In this document: piece by piece, positions 1 to 12,000 of the stretch | Layout: every line of letters starts with the position of its first letter | Position numbering within the stretch: the first letter of the stretch is position 1 | Assembly: GCA_000934385.1 (NCBI GenBank) | Contig: KN880437.1 | Span: 186,001 to 250,000, forward strand | Source of the DNA: Cylindrobasidium torrendii FP15055 ss-10 | Taxonomy: Eukaryota; Basidiomycota; Agaricomycetes; Agaricales; Physalacriaceae | Direction of reading: 5' to 3' | DNA: 64,000 nucleotides | The notes under the pieces: generated by a model | Database searches by the model: none | What the model was told of the DNA's origin: nothing | What the model saw: only the letters and a program-made list of their open reading frames with translations | Position numbers and translations under genes: made by a program

Positions 1-1
1 G

Positions 2-990
2 CCCATAGCCACGTCGCCGCTCGATGATGACTTTGACTTTGTGATGGAAACGGTCTGGCCGCCGACGCTGGCGCGCGACACACTGGCGCCAGCTGAGCTT
101 CCCAAGAGGGCGTCTACGCCTTTGTCAGACTATGCAGAAGAAGTCGTGGTGATGCAGACGGCTGTGCGGACGCGGGTGGGCTCAAATGCATCCCCGCCTC
201 AACGACCATCACCTCCGCCTCGCCCGGTGTCGAGGACGCCCCCCAAGCGCTCGCCGCCGCCTGTCCCGACAAGGCCTTCATGGACCTTGAACCACAGCCA
301 GACACCATCCATTTCGGAAATACCGACAACCCCGCCGTCTATTCGCGAGGCGGCTGCTGGTGTTGCGCAAACCAATGGTGTGCCATTGGCTGGGGACAGT
401 TCGCCACCACTGCGTGTCAGAAGCCGGCTGTCTGGCAGTATCACCGTCCCAGCGCCCCCACCGGCGCCAACTCGTGGCCTGCCACCTGTTGTCTCGGAGC
501 CCCAGGCTGCGTCTTTGCCTGCTCGTCCTATTCCACGCACTCCGCGCGACGTCAACGCATCACCAGTGGGTCGGCTGTCTTCAAGAATCAGCATGTTCGA
601 GACGTCGGCCTCTAATCCACCGACACGGACGATGTCAACGCACTACAGTCGCCCATCACTGTCTTCACGGCCCAGTCTCGAAGAGCCACGTCCCTCTGGC
701 CCATTACGCTCATCATCGATGCGTGTGCAGACCCAACCTTTGGAGAGACCTTTGATGAGGTCACAGACATCGGCTGGAAGCTCATTGCGTCCCCTTCGCA
801 AGCGGGATAGTTTGGTATTGCAGCGCGTCAATGCAATTAATTCAGGGGGTGAGAACACTCTTACCCTCGCTGGCAAACAACGCTGACCAGCACTCTTGCA
901 GCCGATGAGCATCCTGGTGTCGATCTCAACGATTTCCCGTCGGTGCCAGCTGCGCAGGTGCCGTTACATAGTAGATATGGATCCCGATAG
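2..990 (+). CDS. Proline-rich disordered protein, 3' part only
   Basis: An open frame enters from the left edge and runs to a donor at 849; a 53-nt intron (849-901, GTGAGA...TTGCAG) is followed by a last exon ending at TAG 988-990. The visible part has about 310 residues and is rich in Pro, Ser, Arg and Thr. It has many PPxP-type runs (SPPPRPVSRTPPKRSPPPVP) that are candidate SH3-binding stretches, and a short acidic patch (LDDDFDF) near the left edge. No folded domain or membrane segment is visible. The start and any N-terminal domain lie outside the window. Composition resembles disordered tails of fungal cortical or actin-associated scaffolds, but that is only a resemblance, so I give no function. 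Confidence 0.75.
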
Positions 991-1737
991 CCCGAGTCTG
1001 ACCCAAGTTCAAACTACGAGCTAGTGCATACAACGCTTTTTTTTCGTAGTCTATAATGCCCAAAGTATGCCCTGGTGTGCATACCTAATGACAGGCTTTT
1101 TCGAACCCGTCAGAACTCGTGTGAACGTGATGTTCTGAGGGCATTGTTCAGAGGCATCCCGTGATGCATTGTCACGAGATTGGTATTGTTGAATATTCCT
1201 ACAGGTTCTTCATCGAACGCGTGGAAGTAAGAACAATTAATCTTTTTCGCGATTGTCCTGAAGTCTTATAGTCGTAAGTATTGTCACTCCGCGGCCTGGC
1301 AGCCTTTGATCACACTTGTGGACGGCTTGCAGCTGCGTGCGACGACCGATGAGCGCCTTTTTGGGGTACAGTAGATACTTGTGAGGAGACTTCCAGGGCA
1401 GAACGATCGGAAGAGGGTATTCTACCAGTGGGACTGCCGAATTGAAGGGAACGCCTAGGCCCTGCAGAGGTGGTGACATACACATTGTCCACAGTCCCCA
1501 ATTGAGGCCAATCGACGTTGAACAAACTCGGGCCCAGAGCCTTTGTCCGTCAACAATACGCCTTGTCAGGCTGTATACAAATGGGGATACCCTAATTCCG
1601 CATAAGGAGCAGATACAAGAAAATAGCCCTTTTTGGAGAGCTTATTGTTTTTGTCTGGTATTGGACCTGCGAACGATGCTCTGTAAATGCACTGACAATG
1701 AGATGACCGCCGCGAAGACCGAAAATTAATTTAACGA
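991..1737. other. Intergenic, no clear gene
   Basis: About 750 bases between the proline-rich gene and the weak gene at 1738. Overlapping frames of 70-95 codons occur on both strands near 1237-1729, but none joins into a longer product with good splice signals. One minus-strand frame (1485 to 1237) reads rather protein-like but has no support beyond that. Confidence 0.4.
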
Positions 1738-2183
1738 ATGCATATAGAAAGACTCGACGTCTGTCGACCAGAATCCACCGTTTCTGTCCTCATCATGCAG
1801 AGAGGTCCGTCAAAAGTATGCTCTATCCAAGTATCTAATCTAAACAAATTAACTAATTCCGCTCTTCAGCAGGCACAACCACCGCGTTACGCGAGAACTG
1901 CTGGTGATGGGACGTGGACTGTTGGTATTCTTCGTGCCACGCGGCAGACAGACCGCGGCTGGGTGAGCATTCTTTGCTCTTAATTGTGTCGTGGGACTAT
2001 CAGTTGATCAACCGCATTGCAGAAGTATCTCATCGAATATGCTGAAAAGGTGAAGATTGAGCACTACGCGACAGAACTCATAGAAGTAGCGTGAGTCTTA
2101 CACATGTCATTTCCCTTTTAACGCTTCTGATGGAGCGGCGGTTTCGCAGACCTCAAACACCCATTACCATCTGCAAGCCTTAG
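1738..2183 (+). CDS. Possible small four-exon gene, unknown function
   Basis: Four short exons join in one frame: 1738-1815, 1870-1962, 2023-2090 and 2150-2183 (stop TAG 2181-2183). The introns are 54, 60 and 59 nt, with donors GTATGC, GTGAGC and GTGAGT and acceptors TTCAG, TGCAG and CGCAG. The product would be 90 residues. The middle reads like real protein (RYARTAGDGTWTVGILRATR, then YLIEYAEKVKIEHYATELIE), with an amphipathic helix near the end. I do not recognise a family. The ATG at 1738 is only the first in frame, so this could be the 3' end of a longer gene or a decayed one. Support is the intron fit alone. Confidence 0.38.
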
Positions 2184-3335
2184 GAAGCCCCGATCTACGC
2201 ACACGCGACTCACGACCGGCCAGCTTCTGAACGACCAGCCACCACGCACTATTGGTGGATCTATACCCTTCGACCCTCAAAAGGATCACCATTCACGGTG
2301 TACTCGGACAAGCATATCACAATCAGTATACAGTCACCCCTTTGTAGCATAGTCAAATCACAGGCATTTTCGCAACGAAGACGGCTGTGCTTCAGGCTTC
2401 AGGCTGCCTTTGATAGGCACTAAGCCCACATGTCAGACGTCGAGCGAGGCCTGATGTGCTTCAAAAGAACAGACCTGAGGGACCTAGCTCCAAGCACCCA
2501 CAAGTGCGCTCCAGGGGGAGAGGGGACGTTTCCTGTTAATAATTTAAATTCTAGAGTTTAATTTAACAAGCATGCCTCATTCTCAGTCCTTAATTATTAC
2601 CATCAAACCCAGTCTTATTAGATTCGAGCGCCTCCCTTTGCGCAAATTTGCTGGTGTATATATCGCAAAACAATCCAAAAAGGAGATGGTGGTTCCAGGG
2701 ATCATCCTGATCGGTCGTCAACAATGAGCAAGCTACCATAGCAACCCTACTTCCGGCCCACTTGACGCAAAAACACGAAAGATCTGGGCAAATTCAAGCT
2801 CAAGGATACCGACGATGTGACGGGGTTATGAATGTCATCTATTAGCTCTGCTCGATCCTTGTTCAATAAATTAAATAGAATGTACGACCGTCGTAGACGA
2901 GCTTGTGGTAGCTGGTACTTGGGATGGATTTCACGGCGCCAACTAGGAGACATCCATCGGCAGAAACGGTATGAGAAGCGTCCTTTGAATCGCCGAAAAT
3001 TGGATAATTCCTTGGACGTCACTATAAGATTTGTCTTGACTCTTTTGGGCGAAACCACAGATGACGGCCTCAGGGAAACTTGCAATAACACCGAGCGATA
3101 CGCGTGATTGTACTGATAGTGTTCTCCCGCTGGAAAGGCTTACTTCCAATTTTTACTGGCAATTATCTGGTGTGGGTTGCTCATGCACATTGTAACATAG
3201 TCATAGGCCACTCATACTATGTTTAATGACCTACTAGGAACTCTCAATGTTACCGGCGCTTGTCACTGACCGAGTCAATCGCTAGCACGTTTCGATCGTG
3301 GCTCCGGCGCACGTTTTCGCCTTGCTCTCACCACC
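2184..3335. other. Intergenic, AT-richer, no clear gene
   Basis: About 1.15 kb. The stretch around 2538-2660 is AT-rich, with runs such as TAATTTAAAT. Opposite frames of 91 and 114 codons overlap at 2747-3107; neither shows a recognisable motif or intron structure. The last few hundred bases should hold the promoter of the HNH-family gene. Confidence 0.4.
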
Positions 3336-4577
3336 ATGACCTCCCTGCCGTCTTTGGACGCTGTCGAAACAGAGGATCTCACCGACACGCTGCGAAGCGC
3401 GTACTCTCGAGTGCTGCTGGCCGAGGAAAGAGCTGCGACGGCCGTTAAGAGGACGCCCCGACAACACACACTAGCCGCTGGACGCGCTCAACAGAACCTT
3501 ATGCATGCCCGGCTTATTGGTTTCCTCTTGCTTCAATTATATCAAAACAGAGATATTCTCGGAGATAGATCAGCCCGATATCTGGCTGCGGAGGTTCTGT
3601 CAGAAGAAGACGAGAAAGTGGTCTTCTACACAGGCTTGCGCTATCGCGAATACTTCTTCTGTGCTTGTTAGTGCTTCAGTTCCAACCGTGTTTCCGTCCG
3701 CTGACTTTGTCCTAGTTCGAGCACCGAAAGCTGGGGCGCCCTCCTCATCAGACTCTGACCATCGTCTATGTTTCGAATCCATGAATGACCTTGTCCTACA
3801 CTGTCTAAAGGATAAAGAACAAGCCACCACCAAGCGGGTGCGTCGTGTTATCCACTCCCAATGCCCATCCAATTCATTGAACCTCTAGGCACTTGTACGC
3901 GATGGATTCCGCTGCCAGTTCACAGGCGCATACGACCGGGCTGCGTGTCGACAAACAACGGATCTGTACGACCTAGCGCGCACATCGGGAAAAGGATACG
4001 GAACAACACAGGGTTGTGCCATCCTCAATCTGCCGGACCTGGACCGCGCACACAGCGAAGCGCAACGTGAACGCGCGCGCAGCGAAACCCACCGCATCCT
4101 CACTATTCTCACGCGACTAGGATTTCCCGACATTGTCACAACAAAAGATGTCAGCAATACCTTTACATTACGAACAGAGCTCAGGAATGCTTTCAACGAC
4201 CTCACAATATACCTCGAGGCTGCAGACGAAGTATGGTCAATCTATCCCTTCCCATCGCTCGTCCATGTTGACCGTCGTTGTAGCCCAATCACTACATCTT
4301 ACGAATACCTGAAACGGCGAACACCAATGCTGCTGCTCTAGCTGAACGTCCCATACATTTTACGACTGCCTACAAGAATCTCCCAGTACCTGACGCACGC
4401 CTGCTCGCGCTGCATGCTTGCTGTGCACAAGCAGCACAACTTTCAGGACTGTCCCACTTTCTTACCCAACTCGACCGGGACATTGAGGCTACGCCCGTCA
4501 TGTCGGAAGACGGCACATCTGCCTTCCTGCTAGACGTCTTACTAACGAGAGTTGCTCTGGCCAGCACCCAGCCTTAG
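3336..4577 (+). CDS. HNH-nuclease-family protein, probably catalytically dead
   Basis: Four exons (3336-3666, 3716-3837, 3889-4230, 4284-4577) give 362 residues; the introns are 49, 51 and 53 nt and the total is an exact multiple of three. Residues 1-110 are mostly helical. From about residue 152 the sequence ALVRDGFRCQFTG matches the start of the HNH module found in a large family of basidiomycete proteins, and the C-terminal part (LPVPDARLLALHACCAQAAQ) matches that family's conserved tail. The family normally has a His in an AHI-x-P-type motif and another in an L-H-x-x-F motif; here they read CAILNLP and LRNAF, while the Asn segment (SNTFTL) remains. Nuclease activity is therefore doubtful. 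Cellular role is unknown. Confidence 0.8.
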
Positions 4578-4979
4578 CACTAGTTCGCATCATTTGGGAC
4601 ACCGCATTATAGAGGAAATAGACGCGCTGGCTGCGCTTTGTATGCTATATTATCATTGTTCTGCTTCATGACTACTTCGTACCGTATGTATCCACACCCA
4701 TTCGCGTTTCTCTCGCCTGGACTACTAATGTAATATGGGTTCCCCTGCTCTGTAAATGCGGCACCCAATGTTGACGTTGAGCAAATGAATTGAGGTGACT
4801 TCGTTCTCAGATATGCAATTATTGCTTTCTTACTGTGTGACGCTCATTCACGTTCCCGTTACATGGCAGTCATTGGAGAGAATTATCAAGTGCTTGTTCG
4901 TCGACCGAGCATGGACAGATTGTATTCTGGGTCTACGAAGGTACTGTACAAATGTGCGTTGAATATTGATGTTTGGTTT
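4578..4979. other. Convergent intergenic spacer
   Basis: About 400 bases between the 3' ends of the HNH-family gene and the MFS transporter gene. It should hold both 3' UTRs; no other signal was seen. Confidence 0.5.
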
Positions 4980-7371
4980 CTAATGCACAATGCCTGGGCT
5001 GCTGACTTCTCCAGCCGAGCCGTCGCGTTCATGGCCGGTTAACAGTAGCACACACGCACCCGACAGCACGAAGACGGTGGCACTAGTATACACTGGAACA
5101 GAGGTACTCGTCGCCAAAAGGACACCACCCAAGATGGGTCCAATCATCGCGCCGCTGCAGTCGCCGTTAAGTCTAAGAAAGAAACCGATGGTGAAGGACA
5201 TACATTCTAGACAGTGCGGATGCCATTCCGCAAGCCGTACCCCGTACTTCCGTCTCAAATATTTCAGGCGTCCAGCCATAGAGAACAGCCCACATCGTCT
5301 ACTTGACATCAATACAACCCAGATTACAAAAGAAATTCCTTACAGTTGCTGACAGACTTATGGCGACTGTGCTCGCCTGAACAGCCAGAGGGTGGCTGAC
5401 CAGGACGAAGACAACACAGAAGAAGCCAGTGATGAATGTGCTCGATGCCAATGACATCCGGCGCCCTAAAGGCGACTGGACAAGGTAAGCACCAAGCTAA
5501 TGGCACCCATAAGCAAGAGTCGACTTGAACACGGTAGAAAACGCACGATAGCCCCGGGGCACCCTCCAAGGGCAAAGACGACCACATTCCAGAGACTCTT
5601 TTCCAAGTTTTCTGCTGAGTCGGACAAGCTTGCACTCGGCGTGCTGCCTCCGCGCGCCTCGAGTAATTTTGGTAAATATACATTGAACATAGTGAAGGCT
5701 GAAATGATGAGTTTATGAACGTCTCCTGATTCAGACGGAATTCGTACCTAACGACATCGAGCACCACACAATCCAAACCAAGATTGTCGTGCGTCGCCAA
5801 TCCGGGGTGAGCGTTAGCTCTATGCGATCCCACCACGCCCATAGTGGACGTCGTATAAACGATGGCAAGTTGCTGTAAACTTTCTTTTCGTAGTAAGAAG
5901 AAGCACGGCGGCGCGACAACTGAGATATCGGTCTTCTCAACGCTGGCCGATGTATCGGTTCTGTCGATTCTGGTAATTCCTCGTCGTGTGCGTGTGCGAG
6001 TAAGGGGTCCGCCTGTTCTACGGCAGCAGGGGTCCCGTATACATGTCCTTCAAGTTGAGTTGGAGAGCTAGAGCCCGTGGCGCTGTAACCAGCCTCGTCG
6101 CTTGACCGTCTGGATGTCGAGGGTTTATCGTCCTGGACATCGGCCAGTTCTAACACGAGTGGTGTACCATTGAACTTGGATATGTGCTCAAGTGCGTCAA
6201 GGGCTTCCTGGTGACGGCCCGCATTTACTAGGAATCGGGGGGATTCATGCAGGCGGAAGAAGACCATTCGGGCAATGAACATGCCTAGTGTCTGCACCGA
6301 GTTAGGCCGAAAATGTGCGCGTTTTGAGACAGACACCCACAATAAGACCAAGGATAACCAAAAGGTATTTCCAACCGTTGTTGTCATCGCATGGCTTGGC
6401 AGAGTCGGTACAAGAATGCCCGGGAACAACCAGAAGCGCTACAATCGCGCTGACCACCGACCCAAACGAGAAAAAGACAGAGAGAAGGGTGACCAAGTAC
6501 TGCCTTCCCCTCGGCATGTACTCGAGGAGAAGCGTGCCATCCGTAGGCATAGACCCCTGGCTAAAGTTGAGTTGCATGCGTGATAGAGCAGGTTCGTTCT
6601 TACGCCTACTGCTGTCCCGAGGAAGAAAAGAATCACACACAAGGATGTGTAAGACCAAGAGAGAGACGTGAGAATGCCGAATATAGATGTGAAGAAAAGC
6701 GTGAGGTTAAATGCAGCACTTCGGCCAAGGAGATCGGAACCTAGTAGTGAGGTGAGTCCCCGACAGCGCCTAGCATTGAAAATACGTACAGGTACCCCAT
6801 CCTACTGCGCCAAACATCATGCCAGCGAACATACAGGAAGATACAACGCCGATGTAATTGTCGGGTACTGGACGAGGTCAACACACAAATTACAGTCGGT
6901 GCATGACGTACTGGAATAGTGGGCTTGGATGCGAGGGAGCGCGATTGCGATCTGTAGGACTGTGAGCGCTGGATACGCGGCGGAGACAGCCAAGAACATG
7001 CCGCCTGTAGCCACATCTGGAAAGCGGACTGTCAGTGCACTGGGTTGTCAAATAGAAGGAGTAGCGCACATTGTCAGCCATCCAACCTAGATTGTAGGGT
7101 CAGGCTTTGTTTTTCATGAGCTGCAGAGAACGCACCGAATCCACACAACCATAGCAGTGCCCATTGATATGTTCCCATTCCGACTTTGTCTATGGTCTTG
7201 TCGAGCTGATGAGACGTGATTAAACCACTCTGTTGTCTGCTAGACGCGAGCAATTACAGCTGTTCTTCCATCGTCCGGACCAGAGCCCACAAGCCGACCC
7301 TCTTCGTCTTGAAAGTAATCGGACATGGTATCCTCCCAAAGTACGGATGCACGCGGTGTGACAGAACCCAT
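4980..7371 (-). CDS. MFS transporter, SVOP/sugar-porter-like
   Basis: Multi-exon minus-strand gene; ATG at 7371-7369, stop TAG at 4982-4980. The product is a major-facilitator membrane carrier of the SV2/SVOP-like group. After a hydrophilic N-terminus comes the family segment LDKTIDKVGMGTYQW...LLWLCGFGWMADN, then IAIALPRIQAHY, hydrophobic helices, and the central motif ESPRFLVNAGR with ALEHISKFNG. A long acidic, Ser-rich loop follows (about 5880-6130), then the C-terminal six-helix half (YSNLPSFIRRPLW, IVWCSMSLG, IGPILGGVLL). The substrate cannot be read; inorganic ions, organic acids or sugars are all possible in this group. Several short introns, especially near 6950-7080, were not resolved to the base. 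Confidence 0.85.
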
Positions 7372-8091
7372 TTTTAGTCAGGACGGCCGTATAGTCAACA
7401 AGTTGAAGCTTCTGTAAGCAAGCGGCAATGACGGGGACGCGTGAGGGATGAGGAATATATGCGCAAGAATGGCGATACGGATTGGCGCATCGACGTCAAG
7501 AGGCTGGTTATGCTGCTCAAAAGGGCGGTGTGTTCCGAGACGATGGTCGAGAGCAAGGATGTAAAAGTCACTTAGCTGCTACTTTCGGCTTCGGGCCGTT
7601 GGACCCGTTGATGTCATTGACTTTGCTTCCCTTGGTTCAACTGAGGCCTCTTGCCTTCTTCTCTCGTTGTGAACAAGCTAGCTGGCTGAAGTCCACCATG
7701 GTCACACCGGCTGTCCCAGGCAGATTCTGGGCTGAAATACGTGATTTTTGGGAGCTGGGTGGCCCGTTGCAATTAGAAAATTCAATACCCAATTTTTTTC
7801 TGCAATATTTTGTGCATATGCCCGTATGCCCACAATACGCGTTCTCCTACAGTGGACATAGCCAAATAAGCCGTCCTCATTGTTCTCGGTCATTGGCATG
7901 TTCATGTTCGTGAAAAAGGCATTGTCTGCACATAGCCCATTGTTTGTACCCCGGTCCTGATTCTCAGGAGAACCATTCTCAAGACTATATAAAAGGCGAT
8001 CGTTTCCTTTATACTCTTCACTCTTCATCCCTGTTCGAAACCCTTGCCTTTCAACGACACCATCAACGACCTCACCATCGTCCTCTACACA
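7372..8091. other. Divergent promoter region
   Basis: About 720 bases between the start codons of the MFS transporter (leftward) and the CFEM gene (rightward). A TATA box for the CFEM gene is listed separately. A run of T at 7795-7800 and a CT-rich leader at 8010-8090 are visible. No other regulatory motif can be named with confidence. Confidence 0.5.
7985..7993 (+). promoter_or_regulatory. TATA box of CFEM gene
   Basis: CTATATAAAAG lies about 100 bases upstream of the ATG at 8092 and is followed by a pyrimidine-rich leader. Spacing and sequence suit a TATA-driven, probably highly or conditionally expressed gene. Confidence 0.6.
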
Positions 8092-8690
8092 ATGCGCTTC
8101 TTCCTCGCTGCTGCTGCCATCATCCCCACTGTCTACGGTGCCCTTGTCCAACGCCAAGCTTCTCTTCCTAGTGAGTGTCAACGTTCATGGTTGTCGTGCT
8201 ACCTTTGACTGTTTCGCAGGCTGCGCTGCCACTTGCCTCGCCACGGCTGACTTTGGAAGCTGCGACTCCTCCGACTATGGTTGCCTATGCTCCTCCGACA
8301 AGTTCATCTCTAGCGTGTCGTCCTGTATCACCAGCAGCTGCTCTGGCGACGACCTCGCAAGTGCCACAACTGTCAGTACGCAACTGTGCGCCGCCGCGGT
8401 ACGTTCCTTTCGCGTCGCGTTTCGATGTTTGTCAAGCTCACCTGGCTTCTTCAAAGGGTGTCACCCTCTCGAATCTCCCGACCGGCAGTGCTACTGCCAG
8501 CGGCAGTTCAACCCAATCGTCGGCCACAGGCTCTGCCGCTTCCTCTTCGTGCGTTTCCATACCACTGAACATAGATATCTTTTGACACAAGTACCCAAGG
8601 TCCACCAGTCAGCCCGACAGCGCTATCTCCATGACTTTCAATACTGGCGCGCTCTTGTTCGCCGTTGGCTTCGTCGCCTACGTTCTCTGA
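8092..8690 (+). CDS. CFEM-domain GPI-anchored cell-surface protein
   Basis: Four exons (8092-8170, 8220-8398, 8457-8548, 8600-8690) encode 146 residues. A signal peptide (MRFFLAAAAIIPTVYGA) is followed by one CFEM domain with the eight expected cysteines: CAATC, GSC, GCLC, SSC, SSC and QLC. The Asp before GCLC (SSDYGCLC) fits the axial haem-iron ligand position known in some CFEM proteins. A Ser/Thr/Gly-rich stalk then leads to a hydrophobic C-terminus (GALLFAVGFVAYVL), as in GPI-anchored proteins. Known CFEM proteins act at the cell wall in haem/iron capture, adhesion or host interaction; which applies here is unknown. The third intron uses the acceptor at 8599, which keeps the GPI tail in frame. 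Confidence 0.9.
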
Positions 8691-9054
8691 GGGTCGGGTT
8701 ACCGTCGGATATTTATGATCATGTGCCAAGCGCAGAAACTCCCGCCCCAAGTTCGCATTCATTCGCGGGTCTAGATACTTATCCCTTTTCTTTCTTTGTC
8801 TGTACTTCTCTGGTCACGAAATGCTATGTGATGCATGCGCTCGTCGAAGGTGGACCCATGTCAGATGCTTCGAGCGCAAACGACTGTGAGAACTCTGTGG
8901 AGTTCACCATCAGGAGTCTCGATGTAGGCATCGGAAACTTGAGTAGAATAACCCTGACCACCTACATATCTGCTACATACCCTGTTGTACATCATCAAGT
9001 GTCGTAAGTACATACATCCAGTTAACCCCATTGAAATTCGCTACCAGCAGTCTC
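8691..9054. other. Convergent intergenic spacer
   Basis: About 360 bases between the 3' ends of the CFEM gene and the ABC transporter gene. Nothing further seen. Confidence 0.5.
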
Positions 9055-12000
9055 TCAACCCGTGGCACTAAGTGCCTGTAGTTGAACGAATTCGTAATAA
9101 TGTCCCTTGCGGTTGATGAGCTCGTCGTGGGTACCCCATTCCGCTACTTTCCCATCTTTGATAAAGTATCTACATGTCACTTTAGTACGCTTACACAGGA
9201 GAGAATGCTGCCAGACGTACATTCTGTCCGCATTTTGAATGGTTGACAACCTGTGTGCGATCGCAATAGTTGTCCTTCCTTTTGCTGCCTGATCAAGAGC
9301 AGCCTGCACTACTTTCTCACTGCAAGCAGGTCATTTTCATCATATTATTATTGAGGGAATGAACGCGGACGTGCCTGGTTGAATCGAGTGCGGATGTCGC
9401 CTCGTCGAGCAAGAGCACCTTTGGAGAACGAAGCAGAGCACGGGCAATCGCAATACGTTCTGTTCGACCTGTCAAGGGAAAGATACATACTTGGGGACAA
9501 AAGAACGCACGTTTCTGACCGCCAGACAGCTGCGAGCCTTTCCCCCCAACTTGGGTATCAAAGCCCTCCGGTAAGCTTAGGATGAAATCGAGAATATTTG
9601 CATTCCGACATGCAGCCTCGAGTTCCTCCTGGGTAACCTCTTCGACTGGTTTGGCAGCGCCTAGCAAGATGTTGAACCGCACAGTCCCTGAGTATAAGGT
9701 GGGCTCTTGCGAGACAAGAGATATGTGAGAACGGAATGAAGCGACGTTGAGGTCCCGCAGGTCCATGCCGTCCATGAGCACCTGGCCCGACCAAGGGTCA
9801 TAGAAGCGCTCTGCCAGTTGTATTCTAATCCAAAGTTCAGAAACAAGATGACAAGAAGCTCTTTCGAAACGTACGTCGTAGACTTCCCACAACCAGAAGC
9901 ACCGACGAGAGCCACATACATACCCGGTTCGATCGTCAAATTTAGACCACTGAGGACGCGCACACCCGTCCGAGATGGATAGCGAAAGTGGACATCCTTA
10001 AATTCGATTCGTCCTTGCACCGTCGCACGGTCCATGAGCTTGCCCTCTGGCGAGCGCGCATCGATTTCGGGCATGGAGTCGAACAATGAAATGATCGAAT
10101 CCGCCGCACTCTTGGCCTCGGACATGTCAGCAGCGTAATTGAAGATGTTTCCAGCGTTGATGGCAGCAAATGTAGTGCACATAAGGCCGATAAAGAACTG
10201 GTTCGTGTCGATGTCCAATTCTGATACCAATTTGGCACCGAACCAAAAGATCAAAGCGATGACGAAGAAAGCAATGGATTGTGCCATGGCGTAGAGTAGG
10301 TTGGACCAAACGTTCGACTTGTTCGTGCGTGTGAGCGGGATCAAGAGTTGCTTGCTATACATGTCAAGACAATCTTCCTCACGCGTCAAAGCGGCAACGG
10401 TCCGGATAGCGCCAGCAGCTTCACAAGCCATCTCGGCTGAATCTTCATGTTCCTTCTTATTGCGCTTGTCTTTGAGAACCACAACGTGCTGGAGCTATTG
10501 TCAGAGAACTACCGAAGACGCATAGTAGCCATCACTCACCAGGCGGATTAGACCAGTGCAAAAGACTAACGGTGTGCACGCCAATCCGACCAGTCCCAGT
10601 TTCCACGTATAAACGAGACCAATGATCCAGCCGACAATGAGGGTGAAGAGTGCTTGGGTGACCGTACCCATAATCATGCCAGCGAGGCCGTTGATTTTCT
10701 GTGGGTCATCGCTGAGCTGGGACACCAGGCTTCCTGTAGAATGAATAGCTTCGTCGAAGTAAGCAACTGAGAGCAAAAAAGTAAGAAGAATGTTCGTCAG
10801 AGTAGTCATTGGACGTACCATCCTGGCAGAGAATGGAGGTGAACATAGCTTGTCGAAGCGTGGCCATCAAGTTTACGGCCGACAACACGAACCCCAGGTT
10901 TTGAACGAGTGTGCAAATGGTCGCGATGATAGCAATTATGAAGAGCCAGCGCGCGTTTACATTGCCTTCGTGTCTCTTGTCGCTAAGCCAGTGTCAGCCG
11001 ATGAATAGAGTGAGCTTGACTACAGCACGATACCTATCCAATGGCTCGGAGAAGCCAACGATTCCAGACGCTGTGGTGAAATTAGCACATAGCGAGATGT
11101 CTGCACCTCGACACCTTACAAAAGACGATTCCGTAGACGGGGTATATAGCACCGCTGACTGGGTTGACGCATTAGTTGGTGTAACCGCAACACGTCGTGG
11201 ACACTCACTAGCGGCAGTGATAATACCGAGGATGATGTGCTTGTGCATGGTTTTGTTCAAAGCAATCATCCTCCAAAAAAGGTATAAGACCGAGTAATTC
11301 TGTTCGCGCTCGTGTTCCTTTGCCTCTCGCTTGCGCTCTGCGATTTGACTGGACAACGACTGGCGTGTCTTTGTTCGGTCTAGAGGATTGATATCATCGG
11401 GCTCATCAGGCTCGCCGCCGGGTTCAACACCTTTGACATCGTTGGTGACGGCTTCGGCCTCGCGCGCTTCACGGATCTTCTGCGCCTCCACAAGTTTAGC
11501 GTATGCACTGCCAGGCGTTCGCAAGAGCTCGTTGTGACTGCCTTGCTCGAGAACCTCGCCTTGACCCATGACATAGATGATGTCCGCGTCCTTGATAGTA
11601 GACAGTCTATGGGCTATGGTGATGGTGGTGCGACCCGCGGAAGCCTTGTCGAGGGCATTCTGAACAATGCCTTCGCTGTAAGGTGAAAATTTAGTCACTT
11701 CGCTCACATGAACCGTTGATAAAACAGGCTTATCTGTGTGTCCAACGCTATTTGGGACGAGTATGAGTAAGAAAAAATTTGGCTTTTAGATTATTCCACT
11801 CACCGGAGGTTGCCTCATCGAGTAGTAGGACCTTTGGGTCGCTTACAATGGCGCGCGCAATGGCTATTCGTTGCTTCTGTCCGCCTGAGAGTAAGATAGC
11901 CCTCTCTCCAACCAGGGTCTCATATCCTTCGGGCAGCTTCTGGATGAAGTTGTCCGCGTTGGAAAGCTTGCATGCCTCAACGACAAGCTTCATCTTCTCG

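Noticed and set aside
7702..8181. 159-codon minus-strand frame rich in Ser, Asp and Glu
   Set aside because: It lies over the CFEM promoter, TATA box and first exon, which have much better support, and it shows no motif or intron structure.
8138..9007. 289-codon plus-strand frame
   Set aside because: It reads straight through the CFEM introns in the wrong frame for exons 3 and 4; the spliced frame gives the signal peptide, eight cysteines and the GPI tail.
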